A stretch of 64,000 nucleotides of DNA from Roseobacter fucihabitans. Its GTDB lineage: Bacteria; Pseudomonadota; Alphaproteobacteria; Rhodobacterales; Rhodobacteraceae. The DNA lies in contig NZ_CP143423.1 in NCBI RefSeq assembly GCF_014337925.2, forward strand, positions 1,084,501 to 1,148,500, given 5' to 3'. Below the pieces are notes generated by a model. It made no database searches, was not told where the DNA came from, and was given only the letters and a program-made list of their open reading frames with translations. Shown piece after piece: positions 37,470 to 45,957 of this stretch (position 1 is its first letter; each line of letters starts with the position of its first letter). Both the position numbers and the translations under genes were made by a program.

Positions 37470-37540
37470 AAAAAGGCGACCCCGGGAGGAGGGGCCGCCT
37501 TTCGTGTCCATATCGCATGACCGGGAGGAGGTGGTCGGCG
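37470..37540 (-). ncRNA. CcsR/Cuckoo-type sRNA, copy 3 (last), with terminator
   Basis: Two hairpins with CCTCCTCCC in the loop (minus strand) are centred on 37527 and 37488, 39 bases apart. The first has a stem of ATATCGC and GACC pairing with GGTC and GCGATAT. The second has an 11-bp stem (one mismatch) followed on the minus strand by TTTTT, so it doubles as the rho-independent terminator of the whole array. The motif resembles the anti-Shine-Dalgarno sequence of 16S rRNA. The identity rests on the motif, the paired hairpins and the DUF1127 gene upstream. Confidence 0.8.
37473..37501 (-). terminator. Terminator of the sRNA array
   Basis: On the minus strand, AAGGCGGCCCC pairs with GGGGTCGCCTT around a TCCTCCC loop and is followed by a T run (37470-37474). 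It ends the transcript that begins with the DUF1127 gene. Confidence 0.8.
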
Positions 37541-37579
37541 ATATATATGACTACAGACCCTTCTGGATCTGACGTAATA

Positions 37580-37655
37580 GCGACGGCGGCATCCGGGAGG
37601 AGGATGAATGCCGCAGCCTCGTTACAGACACACCAGGGAGGAGGATTGGTATGCC
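37580..37655 (-). ncRNA. CcsR/Cuckoo-type sRNA, copy 2
   Basis: Two CCTCCTCCC loops lie at 37636-37644 and 37595-37603, 41 bases apart. The hairpin stems are CACACCA with TGGTATG (one mismatch) and GCGGCAT with ATGCCGC, in addition to an inner CC/GG pair. It lies between copies 1 and 3 and is probably processed out of one long transcript. Confidence 0.78.
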
Positions 37656-37721
37656 TGATCTTGTGACCCGCTGGCGAGGCAAACCCCGATGGCAGGCGCG
37701 CACTTGGGCGCTTTATTCCTG

Positions 37722-37796
37722 GCGGCGGTATCGGGGAGGAATGATACCGCCGCTGTGGTATAGGTGTCCTGGGGAGGAGACGGACACCCGATCTTG
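37722..37796 (-). ncRNA. CcsR/Cuckoo-type sRNA, copy 1 (first downstream of the DUF1127 gene)
   Basis: Two hairpins have TCCTCCCC-type loops at 37772-37779 and 37734-37740, 38 bases apart. The stems are GGTGTCC/GGACACC and an 11-bp perfect GCGGCGGTATC/GATACCGCCGC. The stem sequences differ between copies while the loops are kept, which shows selection for structure and loop motif. It starts about 12 bases after the DUF1127 stop codon. Confidence 0.8.
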
Positions 37797-37807
37797 TGCC
37801 AGGCCGT

Positions 37808-38041
37808 TCAGCCTGCGTATTGCTCTGCTGCGTCCAGCGCGATTGCGCGGATCATGGAACGTGACATTCCCAGATCATTCAATTCTCGCTCGCCCAGCTT
37901 GGACAGTTCCGCATAGGTTTCGCGGAATACTCTATTTCGTGCGTAACGCTCGGATGCGGCCTGCAACAGGTTGGCCGCCGTGATAAGCGTCCGTTCGATC
38001 ACGCTCTCGGAGCGCGTATTGATTTGTGTGTAATAGGCCAT
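37808..38041 (-). CDS. ccaF1: DUF1127 small protein heading the sRNA array (CcaF1-like)
   Basis: The 77-residue protein begins MAYYTQINTRSESVIERTL and ends with the DUF1127 motif ELSKLGERELNDLGMSRSMI. In Rhodobacter a DUF1127 protein (CcaF1) is encoded directly upstream of the CcsR sRNAs, is stress-induced and has been linked to RNA binding and sRNA maturation. The arrangement here is the same. The frame is open to 38149, but the ATG at 38041 with GAGG upstream is the likely start. Confidence 0.85.
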   Translation of the reverse strand: MAYYTQINTRSESVIERTLITAANLLQAASERYARNRVFRETYAELSKLGERELNDLGMSRSMIRAIALDAAEQYAG

Positions 38042-38084
38042 GTGCCTGTCCTCGTTATTCCATACGTTCGTTTGTTGTGCTCCA

Positions 38085-38112
38085 TATTTAAGAGATTGCT
38101 GCACGTGCACAA
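38085..38112 (-). promoter_or_regulatory. Candidate promoter of the DUF1127-sRNA transcript
   Basis: On the minus strand, TTGTGC (38112-38107) and TAAATA (38090-38085) are spaced by 16 bases, about 45 bases before the ATG. A heat-shock/stress sigma factor is expected from the Rhodobacter counterpart, but the sequence alone does not decide this. Confidence 0.3.
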
Positions 38113-38265
38113 TACCCAGATTATCAATGCTGCTATGCAGCAATTGCATAGGCGACCTAGCGTAAATTTATGCGTAGTGCTATAGGGTTAAGCATAAAGA
38201 AGCCCTATATAATGTTAGCGGAAACAGGCGCTTAACAAACAAGCGCCCCTGAGGAGAATTTGAGC

Positions 38266-39339
38266 ATGTCGATAACCAAAGCCGAAATCGAGGCAGCGCT
38301 GGCCCGTGTCGTCCTGCCGGACGGAAAGAGCCTTATGGCGCATGATTTGATTCGGGCCTTGAACATCGATGGGGGATCCGTGCGCTTCGTGATCGAAGCG
38401 CCCAGCCCGGAAGTGGCGCGCCAGATGGCCCCCTTGCGCGATGCCGCAGAGAAGGTCGTGGCCGACCTGCCGGGTGTGGACACTGTGACCGTGGCCTTGA
38501 CCGCACATGGCCCGGCGGAAAAGAAACCCGCCCCCCCCAGCCTCAAGATAGGCGGCCATCCCAAACCGCAGGAGGGGCCGACCAAGCCCAGCGGGGTGAA
38601 ACGCATTCTGGCCATTGGCTCGGGCAAGGGCGGTGTGGGTAAATCCACTGTCTCCTCCAATCTCACGGTGGCCCTGGCGCGGGCAGGGCGCAAGGTGGGG
38701 TTGCTGGACGCCGATATATATGGTCCCAGCCAGCCGCGGATGATGGGGGTGAACAAACGGCCCGCTTCGCCTGACGGCAAGACGATCATCCCGCTGCACG
38801 CGCATGGTGTGACGCTGATGTCGATTGGGTTCATGCTGGAAGAGGGCAAGGCCGTGGTCTGGCGTGGTCCGATGTTGATGGGTGCGCTGCAACAGATGTT
38901 GGGGCAGGTTGAGTGGGGCGAGTTGGACGTGTTGCTGGTCGATTTGCCGCCCGGCACCGGGGATGTGCAGCTGACATTATGTACCAAGTCCGAATTGACC
39001 GGCGCGATTGTGGTTAGCACCCCGCAGGATGTAGCCCTGATTGATGCGCGCAAGGCGCTCGATATGTTCGATACCTTGAAGACACCCGTTTTGGGGCTGA
39101 TTGAAAATATGTCGATGTTTGTTTGCCCCGATTGCGGATCCGAGCATCAGATCTTCGGGCAGGGTGGCGTTGCGGCGGAGGCTGAGAGGCTCGGCGTGCC
39201 GCTGTTGGGCACATTGCCTATTGATCTGGACACGCGGCTGGCGGGGGATGGCGGCACACCAATTGCGGTGGGCGACAGCCCGATGGCGCAAGCCTATGGC
39301 CGCATCGCCGAAGGGTTAATCCGGGGTGGTATGGCCTAG
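38266..39339 (+). CDS. mrp: Mrp/ApbC-family P-loop ATPase (Fe-S cluster carrier)
   Basis: The 357-residue protein has an N-terminal MIP18-like domain, a proline-rich linker near residues 85-100, and a deviant Walker A GSGKGGVGKSTVSSN. DADIYGPSQPRMMG and the C-terminal CPDCGSEH cysteine pair, which binds a bridging Fe-S cluster in this family, follow. GAGGAG lies nine bases before the ATG at 38266; a TTG six bases upstream is less likely. It probably carries Fe-S clusters to target proteins. Confidence 0.93.
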   Translation: MSITKAEIEAALARVVLPDGKSLMAHDLIRALNIDGGSVRFVIEAPSPEVARQMAPLRDAAEKVVADLPGVDTVTVALTAHGPAEKKPAPPSLKIGGHPKPQEGPTKPSGVKRILAIGSGKGGVGKSTVSSNLTVALARAGRKVGLLDADIYGPSQPRMMGVNKRPASPDGKTIIPLHAHGVTLMSIGFMLEEGKAVVWRGPMLMGALQQMLGQVEWGELDVLLVDLPPGTGDVQLTLCTKSELTGAIVVSTPQDVALIDARKALDMFDTLKTPVLGLIENMSMFVCPDCGSEHQIFGQGGVAAEAERLGVPLLGTLPIDLDTRLAGDGGTPIAVGDSPMAQAYGRIAEGLIRGGMA

Positions 39340-40085
39340 GTTAAAGGGCGGTGCTGCACCAGATGGCCGTAAAGGGTGCTGAGAACGCTGATGGACACGA
39401 TGATCTGGAAGTAGCTCAGCACCAGCTGCCCGACAACCGCAGCGGCGAGGGACGCCGCCGCCAGAGAGGTGATCACACCTGCCAACATGGTGTTCATGAC
39501 CGCAAGGATCACGGCAACCCGAAGAATTGCACCTGACAGCGGTTTTGTCGCCTGCAGGCTGTCGACGATCGCGAGCCGTGTGCCTAAAGCGGCGGCGGGC
39601 AGCGTCAGACTGATCCGCATGGCGATCCACGAAAACAATATACCGATCCCAACGCCCACCACGATTACGAGAGTGGCGGAGCCGCCGCTCAAGATGAGCG
39701 TGGTGCCAAAAATCAATAGAATTGCCGGAATGGCAGCAATTAAGAGAACCAGAAAGACCACAATCAGCTTACCGAGATACTGCGCCAAAACGCCAACTCC
39801 GGGTCGCATGATCTGATCCCGCGCGTCACCCTCCAGCAATGCATACCTATGCCAGTATACGGCAATGAGCAGCACACCCACTCCCCCGATGATCGCCTGC
39901 ACTATCGCGGGGCCGGGATCGAGCGCGACGCGCTGTTCTGCGGCGGTAATCATGGGCTGCGCGTCAAAGAGCAGGCCCGCACCAATAAGAAAAGCCAATC
40001 CCGGCGACGTCACTTTCAAGGTTTTCAAGGGGTCTGCGAACATCAATCTGAAAGAACGTTGCAGGATCGCGATATCAGTCTTCAT
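39336..40085 (-). CDS. Multi-spanning membrane protein of unknown function
   Basis: The 249-residue protein has about six hydrophobic segments after a short cytosolic N-terminus (MKTDIAILQRSFRLMFADP). I do not recognise a named family; it broadly resembles the YIP1-like or glycerophosphoryl diester membrane domain proteins. It converges on mrp with a four-base overlap of the 3' ends and is divergent from the dcw cluster. Confidence 0.7.
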   Translation of the reverse strand: MKTDIAILQRSFRLMFADPLKTLKVTSPGLAFLIGAGLLFDAQPMITAAEQRVALDPGPAIVQAIIGGVGVLLIAVYWHRYALLEGDARDQIMRPGVGVLAQYLGKLIVVFLVLLIAAIPAILLIFGTTLILSGGSATLVIVVGVGIGILFSWIAMRISLTLPAAALGTRLAIVDSLQATKPLSGAILRVAVILAVMNTMLAGVITSLAAASLAAAVVGQLVLSYFQIIVSISVLSTLYGHLVQHRPLT

Positions 40086-40518
40086 GGAAAATTCCCCGAA
40101 TAAAATCTCAAAAGCGGGGTAGTGCAGCCATAGGAGACCCGCAAGCGGCCATTTCGACTATGGTTTATGGCACATGGGAAGTTATGGGACGGATGCGGGG
40201 AGTGTTGGGGCTGTCGGGGTAATTGGTCAATTTTCCTGCTTCGAATCAAAAGAAGCTGGAATTTTGGCTTTTGACCGAAGAGATTTTATGACTTGCGACG
40301 AGAACGTTTATAGAACATGATGATAGTTATCTACATTCTAGAAAAAAGTGGGATTTTGTGGGAAATTTTTGAATATTTGCAATTTTCCCATATGTGGTGT
40401 GATAGTTTCCTTCAGCCGCAATTTATAGAGAGAGGTCTTGCAAAATATACAGGATTTTTACCTAATTGTTAAAAAAATCCCTTATAAGTAAGGTTTTGGT
40501 AACTAAAAACACCTTGCC
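40086..40518. other. AT-rich regulatory region upstream of the dcw cluster
   Basis: No gene is present. The stretch is much more AT-rich than the rest of the window. It has a pair of TGGGA units 10 bases apart at 40349 and 40359, and several possible promoters near 40430-40510. Confidence 0.5.
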
Positions 40519-40543
40519 ACCCATAATTTCCCATTGTATCCCT
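40519..40543 (+). promoter_or_regulatory. Putative MraZ-box operator (three units, 10-bp period)
   Basis: CCCA at 40520, CCCA at 40530 and CCCT at 40540 read on the other strand as AGGGA, TGGGA and TGGGT at exact 10-base spacing. Known MraZ operators are TGGGN units with 5-bp spacers. The site lies just upstream of the leader RNA of mraZ, as expected for autoregulation. Confidence 0.55.
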
Positions 40544-40544
40544 G

Positions 40545-40765
40545 TTGCATCAGATGAGAACGAGACCGGGGCGCTAAACGACCCCATCTAAATAAAAACT
40601 CTAGCAGGTTCATACAGGCCCTCGCTTTCAACTGACCAAGAGATCCGGCGCGCGAGCGAGCAGACATCCCCCCAGATGGCGCGCGTGACTGGACTTCCCC
40701 GCGAAGCGGGACGAGGGCGGCGAGTTGATCAGTGGCAGCAGATCAACTCGCCGTTTCCATTTCAA
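40545..40765 (+). ncRNA. upsM: UpsM-like sRNA from the mraZ leader
   Basis: A GC-rich, structured stretch of about 220 bases fills the space between the AT-rich promoter region and mraZ. It ends in a strong hairpin, a perfect 12-bp stem GGCGAGTTGATC/GATCAACTCGCC at 40719-40730 and 40741-40752, followed by a weak T-rich segment. In Rhodobacter the sRNA UpsM arises at this same position by premature termination of the dcw transcript. Position, size and terminal hairpin match; the 5' end is only estimated. Confidence 0.6.
40719..40762 (+). terminator. Terminator-like hairpin in the mraZ leader
   Basis: A perfect 12-bp stem with a 10-base loop is followed by GTTTCCATTT. It should stop a share of transcripts before mraZ, yielding the leader sRNA and limiting dcw expression. 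Confidence 0.65.
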
Positions 40766-40818
40766 AATAGGGGGATACGCGTCGAACTTTAAGTGACGCA
40801 TGAAGTTGGGATAAGGCA

Positions 40819-41322
40819 GTGAGCCGCAGGTTCAGAGGCGAAAGCCATCACAAGGTCGATGCCAAGGGGCGGGTTTCTATCCCTGCCTCTTTTCGCCGTG
40901 TGATCGAGGCCTCTGACCCGAACTGGACCTCTGGCGAAAACCCGGAACTGGTTATCGTTTACGGCGATCACCGGCGCAATTTTCTGGAATGCTACACGAT
41001 GCAAGCCATTGAAGAGGTGGATGAGCAGATCGACACCTTGCCGCGTGGCTCACGGGAGCGCAAACTGCTGCAAACCCTGTTTCAGGGGCAATCCTTCGCC
41101 ACCTCCATCGACGAAACAGGCCGTCTGGTGCTGCCCGCCAAGCTGCGCCAGAAAATCGGGCTGGCCAATGAAGCCTTTTTCCTCGCGGCAGGGGACACGT
41201 TCCAGATTTGGAACCCTGACACCTATGTAACGGATGAGGTCGCCAAGACCGAAGCCTATCTGGACGACATGCCAGATGATTTTGACCCGCTGGTCTTGTT
41301 GCCTCCCAAGACGAGGGAGTAA
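40819..41322 (+). CDS. mraZ: MraZ, dcw cluster transcription regulator
   Basis: The 167-residue protein starts with GTG and contains two MraZ/AbrB-like repeats: FRGESHHKVDAKGRVSIPASFR near the N-terminus and FATSIDETGRLVLPAKLRQKIG in the middle. It is a ring-forming DNA-binding protein that usually represses its own operon. The likely operator is the 10-bp-period repeat around 40519-40543. It is the first protein gene of the division cluster. Confidence 0.94.
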   Translation: MSRRFRGESHHKVDAKGRVSIPASFRRVIEASDPNWTSGENPELVIVYGDHRRNFLECYTMQAIEEVDEQIDTLPRGSRERKLLQTLFQGQSFATSIDETGRLVLPAKLRQKIGLANEAFFLAAGDTFQIWNPDTYVTDEVAKTEAYLDDMPDDFDPLVLLPPKTRE

Positions 41323-41325
41323 GCC

Positions 41326-42315
41326 ATGGCTGCTGCGGCCCCGTCTGACACGCCCCCCCATATTCCCGTCCTTTTGCCGGCTATTCTGGACGCGGTGGCC
41401 CCGGTGCAAGGCGTGTGGCTGGATGGCACGTTTGGCGCGGGCGGTTATACACGCGGGCTGCTGGAGGCGGGCGCCGAGAGGGTCATTGCCGTGGATCGCG
41501 ACCCGCTGGCCTTTGATCTGGCGGCCGAATGGTCAGGTGGATATGGCGCACGTCTGGTTCAGCAACAGGGTGTTTTTTCCAAGATGGACACTTATGGCAC
41601 CGACCTGGATGGGGTGGTGCTCGATCTTGGGGTCTCCTCCATGCAACTTGATCTGGCCGAGCGCGGGTTTTCCTTCATGCGGGATGGGCCGCTGGACATG
41701 CGCATGAGCCAATCGGGGACTTCTGCGGCGGATATCGTCAACGGCGCCGAAGAAGAAACCCTCGCCAATATCCTGTTCCTTTATGGGGAAGAGCGCGCCA
41801 GCCGCCGTATCGCCAAATCGATCCTGCGCGAACGGGCGCTTGAGCGGATCACGACCACCTTGCGCCTTGCCGGTATCATTGAGGGTTGTTTGCCGCGCAG
41901 CAAACCGGGGCAATCCCACCCTGCCACGCGCAGTTTTCAGGCGCTGCGGATCGCGGTGAACAACGAATATGGTGAGCTTTTTGAAGGACTTATGGCGGCG
42001 GAGCGGGCGTTGAAGCCGGGCGGCCAACTGGCCGTGGTGACGTTCCATTCGGTCGAGGACCGCATGGTCAAACGCTTCCTGACGGCACGGGCTGGGACGG
42101 GCGGTAATGCAAACCGCTACGCCCCTGAGATCGCGCGTGCTGCCCCCGGTTTCACGGTGAAATCACGCAAGGCCATTGCCGCCACAGCGGATGAAATCGC
42201 CGCTAACCCCCGTGCGCGCTCTGCCAGGTTGCGCCTCGCCACGCGCACGGATGCCCCTTTTGAGGCCGTGGATGCCAAGGCCATCGGCATGCCCCTGCTG
42301 AAGGAGACGCTCTAG
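41326..42315 (+). CDS. rsmH: 16S rRNA m4C1402 methyltransferase RsmH
   Basis: The 329-residue protein has [13 protein letters not shown], the SAM motif [33 protein letters not shown] and AIRIAVNNE-type RsmH motifs, with [13 protein letters not shown] near the C-terminus. It methylates N4 of C1402 in the ribosomal P site. It starts three bases after mraZ ends. Confidence 0.95.
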   Translation: MAAAAPSDTPPHIPVLLPAILDAVAPVQGVWLDGTFGAGGYTRGLLEAGAERVIAVDRDPLAFDLAAEWSGGYGARLVQQQGVFSKMDTYGTDLDGVVLDLGVSSMQLDLAERGFSFMRDGPLDMRMSQSGTSAADIVNGAEEETLANILFLYGEERASRRIAKSILRERALERITTTLRLAGIIEGCLPRSKPGQSHPATRSFQALRIAVNNEYGELFEGLMAAERALKPGGQLAVVTFHSVEDRMVKRFLTARAGTGGNANRYAPEIARAAPGFTVKSRKAIAATADEIAANPRARSARLRLATRTDAPFEAVDAKAIGMPLLKETL

Positions 42316-42678
42316 ATGCGCACCATTTTCTATATCCTGACAACATTGGCGGTGATCGGTCTGGCCTTTTGGGCCTACCGCGAGAATTACGCCACGCAGG
42401 CCGCGCTCAGCGACACTAGAAAGCTGCGCCAGGATATCAGGCATTCCTATGATCGCCTGGCCGTGTTGCGCGCCGAATGGGCCTATCTGAACCGCCCCGA
42501 CCGGTTGCGGGATCTGGCGGAAATCAATTTTGACCGGCTCGGGCTCTTGCCGCTGCATCCTGATCAATTCGGCTATCTCGATCAGGTCGCCTACCCTGTG
42601 CCGCCTGCCTTGCCGGAGCTTGTTGAGACCAACGCCGATACCGCACCCACGGATGCGCCACAGGAGTCCCGCCCATGA
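42316..42678 (+). CDS. ftsL: Cell division protein FtsL
   Basis: The 120-residue protein has one N-terminal membrane segment (FYILTTLAVIGLAFWAY) and a short periplasmic coiled coil (LRQDIRHSYDRLAVLRAEW) followed by LNRPDRLRDLA, as in FtsL. It starts directly after the rsmH stop and overlaps ftsI by four bases. FtsL works with FtsB and FtsQ to activate FtsWI at the septum. Confidence 0.88.
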   Translation: MRTIFYILTTLAVIGLAFWAYRENYATQAALSDTRKLRQDIRHSYDRLAVLRAEWAYLNRPDRLRDLAEINFDRLGLLPLHPDQFGYLDQVAYPVPPALPELVETNADTAPTDAPQESRP

Positions 42679-44456
42679 TCCGTACCCCCCTGCGTCCTTT
42701 GGCCCGCATTCTGGAAGCCCGCGCGAAGGGCGAAAACCCCGATACGATCGAGCGCGAAAACATCCGCATCCGGCATGAGCAGATGCGCGATCATGCGCGC
42801 CAGCGTGCCGAGGGGCGGCTTTTGGTGTTGGGGCTGTTTTTCGTGATCGCCTTTGGGATTGTGGGCGCGCGTATGGGGCTTTTGGCCACCTCCGAGCCGA
42901 TGGAGCCACGCGCCGAGGCCCCCGGCGCGCGCATCCACGCCAGCCGCGCGGATATCGTTGACCGGCAGGGGCGGCTTCTGGCGACCAATTTCGAAACCCA
43001 CTCGCTTTATGCGCAACCCCCGCAGATGATCGACCCGGTCCAGGCCGCGCAAGGCCTCGCCCGGATTTTCCCCGATCTGGAGGCCGAGGATTTGCTGGAG
43101 GATTTCACCAGCAAACGCAAATTCATCTGGATCAAGCGCAAGATCAGCCCCGAGCAGATGCAGGCCGTGCATGACATCGGCGATCCCGGTTTGTTGTTTG
43201 GGTCCCGCGACATGCGGCTTTACCCCAACGGGCGTCTGGCCGCTCATATCATGGGCGGTGCCAGCTATGGGCGCGAAGGCGTGCATGCCGCCGAGGTGAT
43301 CGGCGTGGCGGGCGTGGAGAAATATTTCGACGATTACCTGCGCGATCCGGCGAATGGCAATGCGCCGCTGGAGCTTTCGCTCGACCTGACCGTGCAGGCG
43401 GCGGCCGAGCGTGTGCTGCAAGGCGGTATGAAGCTGATGAATGCCAAGGGCGCGACGTCCATCCTGATGGACATCTATACGGGCGAAGTGCTCAGCGTGG
43501 TGTCCTTGCCCAGTTTTGATCCCAACAACCGACCCCGTCCGGCCACCAAAGGGGATGCCTCTGACAGCCCGCTGTTCAACCGCTCGGTTCAGGGCGTGTA
43601 TGAATTGGGCTCGACCTTCAAGATATTCACCGTAGCCCAGGCGATGGACCTGGGGTTGGCCAATCCGGGTACCTTGGTCGACACCAAAGGCCCGCTGCGT
43701 TGGGGTAAATTCCGTATCCGGGATTTTCGCAACTACGGCGACAGGCTGACGGTCTCCAAGATCATCGAGAAAAGCTCCAACATCGGTACGGCGCGGCTGG
43801 CCCAACAAATCGGCACTGACCGCCAGCGCGCCTTCCTGAAAAAGCTGGGCATGCTGGAAGCCACGGATTTCGAAATCGTTGAGGCGGGCACCGGCAAGCC
43901 GCTCCTGCCGAAAAACTGGTCTGAATTGAGCACGATGACCATCTCCTATGGTCACGGGCTATCGACCTCGCCGATGCATCTGGCCGCTGGCTATGCCGCG
44001 ATTGCAAATGGGGGGCTCAAGGTCCAGCCGACCATTCTGAAACAGGACGGTCCCCGGTTGGGCGAGCGGGTCTTTTCTGAGGCAACAACGGCGGCGGCGC
44101 GCAAGATGCTGCGCCGGGTGGTGACGGATGGCACGGCCAGTTTTGGCGATGTGGCCGGATATGCGGTGGGCGGCAAGACCGGCACTGCGGATAAGCCGCG
44201 CCCGCAGGGGGGGTATTACGAGGATAAGGTGATCGCGACATTTGCCTCGATTTTCCCCTCGCATGACCCGCGTTATGTGTTGATCGTTACGCTGGATGAA
44301 CCGGTGGATACGATCAGCGATGAGCCGCGCCGCACGGCGGGTTGGACGGCGGTCCCCGTTGCCGCCGAGATGATCAAACGCGTTGCACCCTTGTTGGGGC
44401 TACGACCGAGCGTTGAACCTGTGGAATTGACCGATATAAGTCTGGAACAGAATTAA
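42675..44456 (+). CDS. ftsI: Septal peptidoglycan transpeptidase FtsI (PBP3)
   Basis: The 593-residue class B penicillin-binding protein has a cytosolic N-terminus, one membrane segment (LLVLGLFFVIAFGIVGARM), a pedestal domain and a transpeptidase domain. The active-site motifs are STFK with Ser at about 313 (YELGSTFKIF), SSN (IIEKSSNIGTARL) and KTG at about 500 (VGGKTGTADKP). It makes 4-3 cross-links at the division site together with FtsW. Confidence 0.95.
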   Translation: MIRTPLRPLARILEARAKGENPDTIERENIRIRHEQMRDHARQRAEGRLLVLGLFFVIAFGIVGARMGLLATSEPMEPRAEAPGARIHASRADIVDRQGRLLATNFETHSLYAQPPQMIDPVQAAQGLARIFPDLEAEDLLEDFTSKRKFIWIKRKISPEQMQAVHDIGDPGLLFGSRDMRLYPNGRLAAHIMGGASYGREGVHAAEVIGVAGVEKYFDDYLRDPANGNAPLELSLDLTVQAAAERVLQGGMKLMNAKGATSILMDIYTGEVLSVVSLPSFDPNNRPRPATKGDASDSPLFNRSVQGVYELGSTFKIFTVAQAMDLGLANPGTLVDTKGPLRWGKFRIRDFRNYGDRLTVSKIIEKSSNIGTARLAQQIGTDRQRAFLKKLGMLEATDFEIVEAGTGKPLLPKNWSELSTMTISYGHGLSTSPMHLAAGYAAIANGGLKVQPTILKQDGPRLGERVFSEATTAAARKMLRRVVTDGTASFGDVAGYAVGGKTGTADKPRPQGGYYEDKVIATFASIFPSHDPRYVLIVTLDEPVDTISDEPRRTAGWTAVPVAAEMIKRVAPLLGLRPSVEPVELTDISLEQN

Positions 44457-44475
44457 GCCAAAGAGGCCCCGGGAC

Positions 44476-45957
44476 ATGAGCGGACACGTCAAGACACTTT
44501 CTTCCCTGGGCCTGACCGCGAAGGGCGGGCGCAACCCCGAAATCACCGGTCTGGCCGTGGACAGCCGCGATGTAGAAGACGGTTTTCTGTTCGCGGCCAT
44601 GCCGGGCGTCAAAATACATGGCGGGGAGTTCATCCAATACGCTCTGCGCATGGGGGCGGCGGCGATCCTGACGGACGATGAGGGCGCGAGGATTGCGGCG
44701 GATGTCTTGGCGCAAACGGATGTGGCCGTGGTGATCACATCTGAGCCGCGCGAGGCTCTGGCGCGCACCGCCTCGCTGTGGTTTGAACGCCAACCCCCAG
44801 TTGTGGTGGCCGTGACCGGGACCAATGGCAAAACCTCCGTTGCCACATTTACCCGCCAGATCTGGAGCCTGCTGGGGCATGAAGCCATCAACCTTGGCAC
44901 GACCGGCGTGGAGGGCGCATGGTCCGCCCCCTTGATGCACACCACGCCGGAGCCGATCACATTGCACCGCGCCTTGGCGCAAGCGGCGGAAAACGGCGTG
45001 ACCCATGCGGCGATGGAGGCCTCCAGCCACGGGCTGGATCAGCGCCGCCTGGACGGGGTGACGCTCAAGGCCGCCGGTTTCACCAATTTCACACAGGACC
45101 ATCTGGATTATCACGAGAGTTTCGAGGCCTATTTTGACGCCAAGGCCGGGTTGTTTGCCCGCGTTCTGCCCGAAGAGGCCAAGGCCGTGATCAACATCGA
45201 AGAGGAGCGCGGCGTGGATATGGCGGCCATCGCCAATGCGCGCGGGTGTCCGGTTATTTCGGTTGGGCGCAACATCGGGGATTTCCATATCGGCAAGGTG
45301 CAGGTCGACGCCACGGGGCAAACGGTCCAATTCATGCATCTGGGCAAATCTTATGTGCGCCGGTTGAACCTGATCGGCGATTTTCAGGCGGAAAATGTGA
45401 TGCTGGCGGCGGCTTTGGTGGTGGCTTGCGGGGAAAAACCCAACCATGTGTTTGACACCTTTGAGGATCTGAGCACGGTGCGGGGCCGCATGCAGCTGGC
45501 CGGGACGCGCGACAATGGGGCCACGGTTTTCGTCGATTACGCGCATACACCGGATGCTGTGGCCACAGCGCTCACGGCGTTGCGTCCGCATGTGATGGGG
45601 CGGCTTATTGCCATCGTCGGGGCAGGCGGGGACCGCGATGCGACCAAACGCCCCCTGATGGGGCAGGCGGCGGCGGAAAACGCCGATCTGGTGATTGTGA
45701 GTGATGATAATCCGCGTTCCGAGGACCCCGCAGCCATCCGTGCTGCAGTTCTTTTGGGGGCACCCGAGGCGCAGGAGGTCGGCGATCGGGCTGAGGCGAT
45801 CCTGCGCGGGGTGGACGCTTTGGGGCCGGGCGATGCCTTGCTGATCGCGGGCAAGGGGCATGAGACGGGGCAAACGGTGGGCGATGACATCCTGCCTTTT
45901 GACGATGTCGAACAGGCCAGCGTCGCCGTGGCAGCACTTGATGGGAGGATGGCATGA
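44476..45957 (+). CDS. murE: UDP-MurNAc-L-Ala-D-Glu:meso-DAP ligase MurE
   Basis: The 493-residue ligase shows the P-loop VAVTGTNGKTSVATF, MEASSHGLDQRRL and the DDNPRSEDP motif near residue 410, whose DNPR form marks meso-diaminopimelate specificity. It adds the third residue of the stem peptide in the cytosol. It overlaps murF by four bases. Confidence 0.96.
   Translation: MSGHVKTLSSLGLTAKGGRNPEITGLAVDSRDVEDGFLFAAMPGVKIHGGEFIQYALRMGAAAILTDDEGARIAADVLAQTDVAVVITSEPREALARTASLWFERQPPVVVAVTGTNGKTSVATFTRQIWSLLGHEAINLGTTGVEGAWSAPLMHTTPEPITLHRALAQAAENGVTHAAMEASSHGLDQRRLDGVTLKAAGFTNFTQDHLDYHESFEAYFDAKAGLFARVLPEEAKAVINIEEERGVDMAAIANARGCPVISVGRNIGDFHIGKVQVDATGQTVQFMHLGKSYVRRLNLIGDFQAENVMLAAALVVACGEKPNHVFDTFEDLSTVRGRMQLAGTRDNGATVFVDYAHTPDAVATALTALRPHVMGRLIAIVGAGGDRDATKRPLMGQAAAENADLVIVSDDNPRSEDPAAIRAAVLLGAPEAQEVGDRAEAILRGVDALGPGDALLIAGKGHETGQTVGDDILPFDDVEQASVAVAALDGRMA

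Noticed and set aside
37470-37796. GGGAGGA repeats taken as a CRISPR-like array
   Set aside because: Only the 7-9 base loop motif is repeated, the spacing is irregular, each copy sits in its own hairpin, and no cas gene is near.
37427-37983. Plus-strand open frames over the hairpin array
   Set aside because: They run across terminator-like hairpins with no ribosome site or family match. The evidence favours minus-strand RNAs.
40545-40765. RNase P RNA as an identity for the structured mraZ leader
   Set aside because: The conserved RNase P core sequences could not be found; the position and the terminal hairpin fit a UpsM-like leader RNA better.
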